Shown here piece by piece: positions 53,401 through 64,000 of a DNA stretch of 64,000 bases; within the stretch, counting starts at the first letter, position 1; each line of letters opens with the position of its first letter. Both the position numbers and the translations under genes were made by a program. The stretch is taken from NCBI GenBank assembly GCA_019055375.1, contig JAHQIW010004628.1, positions 62,001 to 126,000 of the forward strand, read 5' to 3'. The DNA is from Parelaphostrongylus tenuis. Its lineage: Eukaryota; Nematoda; Chromadorea; Rhabditida; Metastrongylidae. Under the pieces are notes generated by a model, which searched no databases, was not told where the DNA came from, and was given only the letters and a program-made list of their open reading frames with translations.

Positions 53401-56400
53401 TGACAGAAGATCGCAAATAATGATGGTCTTTATCTTGAAGAAAATTATCATGTTTTTAATTGAATCCAGGTATGAACTTTGAATTCTCAGCGGTGCTGAT
53501 GAACTTTTTTCTCAACTAATAATATAACAAAACTTCACGCGATAAAATTTCGTTGTTATTAAATGGACAACGGACAGTGTCGTCAAATAGATACGGAATT
53601 ATTTACCAAAAACAGAGGCTTCCTTCACCATCACTCTCGAATTTATAGTCACTTTACCACAGCTTTCCAACAATAGCCACCTAACCTTTAGGAGCCAAAA
53701 GTTTTAAAATCCTTGGCTAAATCCGTGTCAGCAGACATGTCCACTATCAAATCGAAGCCTAAATGTGATATTTAATCAAATTAAACCATTCTGTGGATTT
53801 ACAGGAGCACAAACATTTCGTGACTACTGAGTCAATTTCACTCGCCATCAAAATATTTTCTCTTGAGCTCATCAATATATCCACTACTCCTGTGATTGAC
53901 AACCTCGTTGGTACCGTTATGGCGAACAATTTCAAGTTTCTTGGGTGCTTGCCGTTCCAACAATCGTAACTCCTTCTTCGGCCGCAATCTGTACAGCCGC
54001 AAGACCTACTCCACCAGATGCGCCATGCACGAGAACACGTCGACCCTCTATGAATTATACAAACCTTCATCAACATTTTCAAGAATAATGTCAATATGAG
54101 CAAAAAAATTAAAGTTAAATGAGGAAGGTAATCCTGCCTCATGTACTTCTGAAAATTTAAATGGGGATTGAAAAGCTTATTATCAATAAAATTTTTCTAC
54201 TCTATAGTAAGAAGACCGTGCACAGTGTCTTTTAATCATACGAAGATTTGCACTGTGAAGTAAAAGGTATAAAGCAAGATCAAGGTTCCATCATCTCCAT
54301 TGAAGTCTGCTTCCATAGTTTGTTAGTAGGACTATAAATCATGTTAGTTTGAGGCAAAACGAGACCCTGAAAACTATCTGTGCAAACAATGTCCCACCAT
54401 ACTATGCTGAATGATTTACATATGACATGTAAGCTGGACTGTCTCAATTATTAGAGCTGTAATGAATCAAAACTCATCTGAATTTTTCCGAGCAAAAATA
54501 CTGCTCTAAGAGCCGTCATATAAAGGCATCCAAGACAAGCGTCCTCTTGGAAGGATAGTCCCTAATCCAGCACACTAGTTTAAAAAAAACAGCATAATTC
54601 TGCAGTGCCACAACATTTATGTGAGATACTCATTCTAGAAGAGAAAAACAACTCAAACTTTGGAAAGACCTCAAATACCGGTGAGAAGAGTCATTCAATA
54701 TTACGTCGTTCCATAGGTTCCAGCATAAGAGCTATAAACAACAAATTTTATGAATAAAAGTGATCTAAATTGCATGACTTCATTACCGTTCTATTGAGCA
54801 TTTTCTTGCAAACATTTCAGCATACATCCCGCTTATATTTCCTTCACGATGGAGCTGTCTTGGCAACAAATTCGCTTGTTAGTCATACACGAAGGATGCG
54901 TAAGGGAAATGCTAGTTAAGCAACGCAGAAGATTAATAGAGCTCCGTGTGAACCGTCCGCAAATCGGTCAGTCGATCCTCCAGTCCTAGACGTTCTTTCG
55001 GCAACCGTATCATCGCCCTAAGCTCCATAAATCTTGCGCGCCACTACTAGCATTTTCCACTACGCACTATCCGTGCATGAGTATTAAACAAGTTTCTTCC
55101 CAAGACAGCTCCATCTCAAAACAAGTATAGACAAGTTGTATGCCAAAATACTCGCAAGAAAATGCGCAATAGAAATATAAAAATCATGCAGTTTTATTTA
55201 CTTCTGGTTAATAAATTTGGTGTCAGAACTTATGGAATGAAATGATAACTTAAAACATCAATAGGAACTCACCAGATGCGAGAAGAAACACATTTTCTGC
55301 TAAGCAGTACTCAGCAGCGCTTCCAGCTATGGAAGCTGCAAAATAAACACGGTCACCCAATTTCACGTGGCTTACGTCTTCTCCAGGGAAGTACACGCTC
55401 TATGTTAGAGGACTTCCCAGTTTTCTTATCACTGCTCTGAAGAAAATAATTGTATATGTACACATGGGCGTATAGGTGTGTGTAACGCAGCGATGATGTT
55501 GCCGTTCATCACGAACACGATGATATAGCGACAGTGCTTCAGATTCACTGAGCTTCCCATAACTCGCGGATCGCAAAAACTATTTCAGACTTTTTGACAA
55601 CAGTTCACTTCGCGACACTCAAGTGGGAACAATGTAGCCCGATTATGTGAAAACTTCTGAGAATCGACTCGAGTACGTTTCGAAGATATTCATGAAGAAG
55701 GCGACAATCCTCAAACAAGTCTAACTCACAGGCATAAATAATGGATAGGGGATGCGATGAAACAAATCAAATGCATGTACTAAGATCCGAACACTCGATG
55801 TGAATGCGAGTTGTGTTGAAGAAATGTTGTGAAGAATCTTGAAGAAGTGAAGAAAGAACCGAACACCTCTCTACATGGCGACTGTGAATAGTCAAAAAAT
55901 TTTCAGTTCAAACGCAGTTGCTGTGCTGAGATACCTGGACGCAGAATTTCAACCTTTCTGTTTTGTCAAAAATTGTTATAAGTCCACAACAGTAACGAGA
56001 GGCTACATCTCGGACAAGGGCACGTTTTCACATTTCAAAAAGCTCCGTTCAAGATTCTTTGCTTATTTGTCAATAATCCAATATTTCTTCTTCAGAAGAA
56101 AAAAGACATATTAAAGAAATTTCATAGATATACCCAGTGATGCAGAGCTAAGTGCAAAACGTTCGCGACGGGCGGGTTTCCAACCCGTATCTCTTTCAAT
56201 CTGGGAGCGCGCGCTCTAAGCTGTCGCACTACTGACACCCTCCATTACTCTCTCTACGCTAATTTGAAGAAAATCTGAGAAAACTTATAAAGTCAACTTC
56301 GTCTTCCATGTGTCGCTCATACCGCTTACGAACATTGCCAAAAAGCATGTACGGCTAAGGCGTTACTGCGCTGTACATGCATATCAGATCAGTGACTTTA

Positions 56401-59400
56401 GCCCCTGCAGGATCGCAATTGAAATTGCCGCGGCAGTAGAATTCGCAGTGCGGGCACGATTTTGTTCACTGAATTTAGATTTCTCTCCGTTTTGTAGAAA
56501 GCCATAGGGTTTCTTAGATTCTTCGCGATTTTCTCTCCACGCCCGTATGTTTTTGATGCAAATATAACTGTTATGATAAACTTTCCTTCGCTATGGGATC
56601 ATAGTGTTATCTGCATTCTGTCAATTGTGATAAGTTGTACAAAAAAATACATTACAAATTAACTGAAATCATAACACAATGAATAGATTGTTTAAAATGC
56701 TGTGTTTCTCAGTACATGTGATGCCAGGTCATCGATAACGAAACTTAGAGACCCTTATGGGTCAAGGCCTTTTCAGTGAAAATGATCTTTCTTGGCACCC
56801 GGCATTTCTGTTTGCTCGGTTAGGGTCGGAAGATAGCTTTTCATTCAGAGTTCAATAGCCATTCAGTAATAGCATGATAATTCTAACACTAAAACTTCTT
56901 TCACAAAAATTTTTATAGAATTTTATAATAGTAAGGAGAAGATGTCGTTTTGTCCACAGAATTTTTGCTGACGTAAGAGATATATGTGAGTTAAAAATGT
57001 ATGAACGTGTAGAGGTCATTATATTAAATTGTACCAGATCATCAAAATAAGCCTGAAAACTTGTTTTGAAACAAAGAGAAAATTTCTAATTGAGTAACTA
57101 AAATCACGCCCTTTGAATAGCTCTGCAAACAACGATCTCGACTGCCGTTCCATAGGGGCGCGAAATCCAAAAGCAAATTATGCTTTCTTTTGTTGCTACA
57201 ATGCATCAAAAAGGCTTTTTGAAAGAAAAAGGATAGGTATTTGAGTCGTTATTTTTTAGCTATCGAGTGACTACTAAATTCGCAATGAAAACGTGTACCG
57301 TATGAGAAAATTACGAAAAACTAGTGTAGCATTTTTGGCACACTTGCTCCCTAAAAGATAGCGCAGATCTTCTTTTCTTCGTCGTTACTACAATATTTGA
57401 AGTGTTTATTCTTGAAATATAAGTTTTTAGAATCGTCGATTTTCAAGCTATTGCTGTGTACAAAAACTTAGATGAGTAAGCCAGCAAACAAGACTGCAGT
57501 ATACTATAAACGCCAATGAAATTAGCAATTTCCTCTTCGTTGCTAACAGCTCACTAGAAAGCGTCTCCAAAACACCGTAGAAACTTATCATTGTTTGATG
57601 AAAAAAAAGGCCTTTAACACAAAAAGCGGGTGTCTGACAACATCAGATTATAATGTGTGAATTAATTTAATCAAGCGCAAATGATCATATGAGTAAAATC
57701 TTCCTACAAGTGATATCTAGACGTAATTATGCGTCATAAATTTATATATTGCATTGCAAATTTTGGCCAACTTTGATAGATTGATGTCTTCTACCCATCT
57801 CAAACACAGGTTGAGACGACTTCAGAACACCTCCGAAGCGTCGCTGCCTTAATGTCCGAATTTTGAAAAAGGCAAGAACGCGCTCCCCACGGCAAAATTG
57901 GGCCCGCCCGCGTAGCGCTCATGGGCTGGCCTCGTGTGTGCAATGCTGCCTTTCCGGCACACTTACCGGAAAGACGGTACAAACACATGGTAAGAAAGTG
58001 AGTGCACAGCCTCCCGAGCGTCGCACCCCTGCGCCCGCGACCTTCCGCTCGGACACTGCCCCGTCGCTGACAGTTTGGAACCTTGCATTAGCTGCACAAG
58101 AACTGCCGCCTCGTATCACACGCAAGTTCGTTATTCTGCTCTACCACATGTGTGAGCGCATAGTTAATCTTTTCAAATCAGCAGCTGATCGATCGCACGC
58201 GCTCCATTCTCGAATTTAAATATGTTATATTATACCTTTCCTTCGAGTGCTTTATTAAGACCACGCTCAAATTTCAATAGATCCTTTCATTATTATTTGA
58301 GCCAACATGTCATGTGGTCTGGTAAGGGCTCTTGTACAGCCCGAGACACGTGTTTCGTCCTCACAGACTCATCAGCCGGGCAGAACCCATCGTCTGTCGA
58401 TCTTTTTATAGTCAGTTCTCTCGGGAGCGTTACACTTCTTATAGAGAGTTGTCGACGACGTACGTTTTACACTCTATGTCAGGCGTAAGACTATAAAAAG
58501 ATCGACAGACGACTTGTTCTGCGCGGCTGATGAGTCTGTAAGGACGAAACACGTGTCTCGGGCTGTACAAGAGCCCTTACCAGACCACATGACATGTTGG
58601 CTCAAATAATAATGAAAGGATCTATTAAATATGTTACTCTGTTTTCCTGTACGTGGTCATATACTTTCATGCTTATGGTACTCTTGTGTGCAAAGAAAAT
58701 CTCTTGTACGAAACTTTATCTTCTTTTCGCTCTTACACCGCCCTATAAAATCTTTCATGAAAAATAATCTGAGTTGGCGCAAAGTGCAAAGCGTACCGCA
58801 AAGCAGCAAAAACAACAAACTACCTTAAAAATGCATTTTGTTCAGGGTCTGCTAACGAAAGGACAGCTCAGCGGTGGTTAAACAAGTACCGTAAAAGAAA
58901 AAAGAACCTTAAAGATGAGGAACATAGTGACAGGCTGTGGGAAGTTGACAGTGCCCAATTGAGAGCAATCATTTGAGCCGATTTTCTTAGGACGACACGA
59001 AGTAATACAGAGTATCTTGACGTTGACCATTCTACGATCGTTCGCTCCTTGAAGCAAATTCGAAAAGTGAATGAGGTCGGTGCAAAAGTGATGGCGGTTA
59101 AATTACAGCCAGCCGATGCGTGGCACAACAAATGTTTCAAACTGAACGAACTATGCTGGGCTGAACTTTTGCCTCGCCCTACATCTTCTCGGACCTCGTG
59201 TGCAGGAAATGCTTCAGTGTTCGTCGGATTCCAAGGCACCGATTTTCGTGCTACAGGAGTAAACAAGCTGATTTCTCGCTGGCTAGAATATGTTACGGAA
59301 ACGCTCCTACTTTGATCAGAACTCGTGTATGAGCCTAATTAGAATCATTTGAAACTTTGCGGTCTGAAACCGCCATTACTCTTGCATTCACGTAATAATT

Positions 59401-62400
59401 TGGCCAGTAAGGGACGGCTATAGAAATCGATGCGCAGAGAGCGAATTTCGTTGCGGTGCGCGACTCTCCTTGATTGATTGAGGTTTATTTCTCCGTTTTG
59501 CAATATTTTTGGAGTTTTTGCGCTCTTCGATACAACACGACTTTTTCTACATGGTCTGTATGATTGGTACATATATATATGACGTGGATAGAGATAAACT
59601 CTGGTGTACTACGCAATCATGCTAAATTTGGCAATAAATTTACTGAAAGGTACAAGGGATATCACAATAGAGATCCTTAGTTTTGGTATTCTCTAGTTTT
59701 GTACGAGATTCAAGAGTCAATATAGTGAGTAGAAATTAGAAAATAATGAGTAATTGATCAAAAATGATGTCCCATGCTGTATGCTAAATCAGTTCATCGA
59801 TAACTCCCAAAATAAAGGATGAAAAGGATAAAGCTCTCGGCTTTGATTAATCCCTGAGGGAAGCGCCATGCATTCGTCTTCAATTTTTTTTTCGTTTGAA
59901 GTGACCGAGTAATGGCAGTTTCAGACCGCAAACTTTCAAATGATTATAATTAGCTCAGACACGTCTTTGCTGATCAAAATAGGAACGATTTCCGTTAACA
60001 TATTGTTGCCAACGAGAAATCAGCTTGCTTATTCCTGTAGCATGATAATCGGTCCTTAGAATTCAGTGCAACACTAAGAAGCATTTCCTACATCCTGTTG
60101 ACTGTGGAACCGTTTTCCGTTCAAGAACTTGCCGAGATGCTTGAAGAACTGGCAGTCGGTGTGCACGAGGTCCGCGAATATGTAGAGCGAAGCAAAAACT
60201 TCATAGCCCAGCATAGCTCGCTTAGTTTGAAACGTTCGTTGTGCCACATGCGGCTGGCTGTAACTCAACCGCCATCACGTTTGCACCAAGCTCATTCACT
60301 TTTCGAATTTGCTTAGAAGAGCGAACGACCGTAGAATGGTCAATGTTGAAATCTTCTGCAACACATCGTTTAGTCCAAAGAGGATCGGCTCAAATGATTG
60401 CTCTCAGTTGGGCACTGTCAACTTCCCATAGCCTGTCACTATGTTCCTCATCTTCATGGTTCTTGTCTCTTATACGATACTTCTTCACCAGCGCTGAGCT
60501 GTACTTTCGTTAAAGACCCTGAACAAAATGCATTTCTAATGTAATTTATAGTTTCTGCTGCTTTGCGGTCCGCTTTGCACTTGGCACCAACCCAATATGA
60601 ACGCATCTGTGTGTCTGTTCGTGTTTAATCCTTTCGAACGGCATGTATCTTTGAAAAAACACGATTTTGTGCAGGTTTTTCTCGCTAATTAGGCTTTTTC
60701 CAGAAACTTTCAGCAACTGCACGAAAGCAAACTCTGCGATTTCGATAAATTGTTTGGTTCCTCAAAAGCTTTCTTATTGCGTTGTGGCAGCGAAAATGTT
60801 ATTACGTGCCACCGTTTTGCTTTGTTTACTTGGATGGGATTTGTGGATTCTTATCCGCTGGATTTTTGGCAGTCATTAGATAGCTCGAATCTCGACAATT
60901 TTGACAAAAAAGATTTTGCTGAACGCTGTGAGAGCGAAAAGAAGATTGCGTTTCCGTACTCGAAATGTTCTTTGCTCGTAAGAGTACTACATGCATGAAT
61001 AGATAACCATGTAGAGGAAATCAAAATAACATATTTGAATGTCGAAAATCGAGCGCGTGCGGTCGATCAGTTGCCGATTTGAAAGGGTCACTTGATGGTA
61101 CGTGTAAATACTACGTCTACGTTACTTCTATGTAAGGAGGTTGGGCTCCTCAAGATGGATTGGTTAAGACGAAAGGCACTGCGTAACTGACGAGGCTGCA
61201 AGGTCAAATCACGTGTATTGCACTGTATGAGTGGCCATAGCAGACCACATGCATAGGTCAAAATATTTATTTGTCATTTTGAAATTTGAGCGTGGTTTCA
61301 AGAAAACACCCGAAACGAACGGTTCCAAGTTTCATTCATAACTCATCAGCATCCGAATTGTTCTATGCCACGTCATTCCTTGCCAAGAAAAAAACTAGAG
61401 CATTGTAATTTCCAGAGATTCTGAAAAAAAACGAAATTTTGGCCTTCAAAAAATACTGAAAAAAACATATTCGAATTGTAATTCTTCATATGTAGTGGCA
61501 CACAAAATAAATTCAGCACTGGTATTTAATATCACAGTGTTTAAAAACTACTTCCAGGACACTTACAAGAAAAAAATTAAAATACAAGCCGCACAATACT
61601 CTATGACTGATTTGATAATAATTAATAAAAATCTCCAAATGATCTTGATTCACATGGACACTTCATCAGTCTGACCTAACGTAATGTACTGGAATTATGT
61701 CGTTGCTCCAAAAGCTGGCGTTAATTTGACTGTTCATCAAATTTACTAAATACAATTCTTCTTCTTGCAGCTATTATTTTAAAAAAATTCAGTAAGTTGC
61801 AATAAATAGGTGGATTTCAAAGGTTACCATGAATTAGAGATAGCCACACTCATTCTAATTTGGTTCTTTTCCCCATCAAGAAATTTCCCATCGTGAAGGA
61901 TAAAATTTGAGATTTCCACCACACGCTACATCACTCTATTTTGGCTCGAATGTGTGCAAGACAGTGTTATTACCTAGTGTTCCACAAACTTCAATCGGAT
62001 GAGTTTGTACGGATTCTCTTGCTGCCTAAATACTTTGTTTTTCATTGTAGTTGTTTCCACTAGTTTGACAAGGTAAAAGGTTTCCTTTCGTCGCTTGAAC
62101 TATACATTGATGCTGAAGAAGCTTCAGGTCAGTGGCAGTGATTGCATTTGTATACACACAGACTGTACCTGTTCACACCACCACAAATTAGATAGAAATC
62201 TAAGTACTAACTGCATTATTCAACTCTCATGTCAACTTTTATAACTACAGTCATGAAGATTTCCCACTCTTAGCCATGCACCATATATTCCACACGAAAC
62301 TATCATAGAGACGATCAACTAAGCTTTTCTGATTAACTCAAGGTTATCTATTATTATAACCTAAAACTGACTGTCTACCAAACTCTGCAGTAATTGAACA

Positions 62401-64000
62401 ATTTAGTGCTCTTCCTTATGAGCAGATGCGAAGTTGTTGATACAAGTTTCACTGAAAACAATTCAACGCAATAGAGCAGTGCTGAAGCTCTAGCAATAAC
62501 TCACTTGGTAGCGTGGAAAGGTCTATTTGGTATGCAATACACACGGCCAAACATTTCCATAACCACCAGCAGAAAAAGGGTTCTATCAAAATGTGAGCAA
62601 ATGTTGGCTCGTACAGTTAACAGCTTCCTTACTGAAACACTGACTGTTATGTTGTTCTTGATTTCCCAAATATTCATCCTGGGATAAGCCGCACAAAATC
62701 TTCCTCAGGGAAAAATGAGTTCGCGTCAGGTCAAAAAAGCAGGTTGAGGTATAATGCGAGATCATCGCGTGATCGTTAAACTCTCTTTCTTGCAGTTCAT
62801 TTTTGATTTTTTGCGTTTATCAAGAATATCTGAGAGTTTCCCGTGTAGATGAATTCTTTGCAAAGGATACCAACTTTCACAGGCAAATCTTCTCCGCTTT
62901 GTTTTTGTTTCCTATACGTACCTAGTAAAAAGCTACGTTTGGCTTTGAGTTCTTCTGCTGGTATGCACTTTCATATGGTCGCAGTGTGCTACACATTTCG
63001 CCAATGTACTCGTTCCCGAATGCCTTACAAGAGAACAGGTATATTGCACTCAAACTCATTCAATGACCGTCTCTGCCATGAAGGCATATTGAATAATTCT
63101 TCCCTTTGTGCATTTTGTGCATGCTTTTGTGGAGACGGTCATGCAATCGACTACGACACAGCTGGCTCCTCGCGGTGCTTAGACTCGTTTAAGTCACTGG
63201 CTGAATATGAGGTATAGGATGAGTGAGACTTAGTTTTTAGTAAATCTACCATTTCAAGCTGTCGTTCTTTTCTGATCTTGATCATAGTAGCACCCATCTG
63301 GCTATCTTTTGCGCCGAGTTCATGAATTCCTCCTAATGCTCTTTTCCTTTACACACACTGGGAGCTGTTCTGAGCGTGTTTTTCACATGTGCGTGTTTTG
63401 TGTGCGATGGATGAGAGGAAGGGTAGTACAGTATGTCTTTAATACGCAGCTTTCGATATCACTGCATGCTTAAAGTGCTTTTCAATGGGTTTACCTAGAC
63501 GTTCGGAAATGGAAGCCAATTTGCCTTCTGTTTCACCCGCTTATGTCTCCCACTGCTAACTCTCCTACACGTGCGAAATAATTTCCAGGCCACCTGAGAT
63601 TGTAAGGCATTTCCTTAGGAGAGCTTCGACTAGCCAAATCATACGGTCACACATGCTTACGGCTAGTTCATTTTCCGTGAAGACCTCGCGAAGGGCTCGC
63701 ATCGCACAGTCATTCGACACGCTTGTTTGAAGGGCGATCACGTAAAGACTCCATCACGTGCGTCGCTCTTGAGAGATGCGCTACGTAGACAGTTTGAAAA
63801 CATATGGGTGAATGTGATATAAACTGATATGTATCTTAGTAGCTAGATTAGTGCTAGATTTATAAATCAAGAAATTTATCCTTACGCTCGGCTACATAGC
63901 TGTTGATGGATCTAGCCTTAAATCCGAGACGCCGATAACGATCATGTGAGACGGAATATGTTAGTGGACCAATTTTGAGTTATTCAAATAACTGACTCGT

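Overview
Eukaryotic, AT-rich, intron-bearing DNA with low gene density. The coding exons are short, split by GT..AG introns with TTTTCAG/TTTAG-type acceptors, and the proteins and repeats look nematode. The mass of mariner-type elements, palindromic MITEs and tRNA-derived SINEs, plus kilobase introns full of repeats, suggests a strongylid or hookworm-like parasitic nematode rather than Caenorhabditis. The species is inferred, not proven.

Left third (0-20 kb): a plus-strand gene of unknown function ends at 4224 (four 3' exons). It converges on three minus-strand genes, read right to left: pen-2 (gamma-secretase subunit PEN-2, 3 exons, complete, 101 residues), a LETM1-domain protein of the LETMD1 type (8 exons, N-terminus not found) and a NAA60/NatF-type N-terminal acetyltransferase (5 exons, extreme N-terminus not certain). 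The reading frames were rebuilt exon by exon and all phases join. A possible small nested gene or relic lies in a LETMD1 intron on the same strand.

Middle (20-40 kb): mostly repeats (arrays of tRNA-like SINEs, a 40-bp minisatellite inside a tandem duplication, low-complexity ATT-rich DNA). A plus-strand five-exon gene at 34.8-39.1 kb encodes a protein with a PH-like N-terminal region and a short conserved C-terminal helix region. I tentatively relate it to REC114/DSB-type meiotic break proteins. Its last exon and 3' flank are duplicated 14 kb upstream, where the copy carries a one-base frameshift.

Right third (40-64 kb): no intact gene recognised. It holds a decayed zeta-crystallin/quinone oxidoreductase (CRYZ) pseudogene with a mariner derivative sitting where one exon should be, several internally deleted mariner elements, fold-back elements with visible target-site duplications, and a Penelope-like GIY-YIG endonuclease relic near 63 kb.

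No prokaryotic system, CRISPR array, rRNA or convincing functional tRNA is present. The most unusual material is the repeat architecture: tRNA-headed SINEs in head-to-head pairs, different heads sharing one tail, and nested insertions that allow relative dating.
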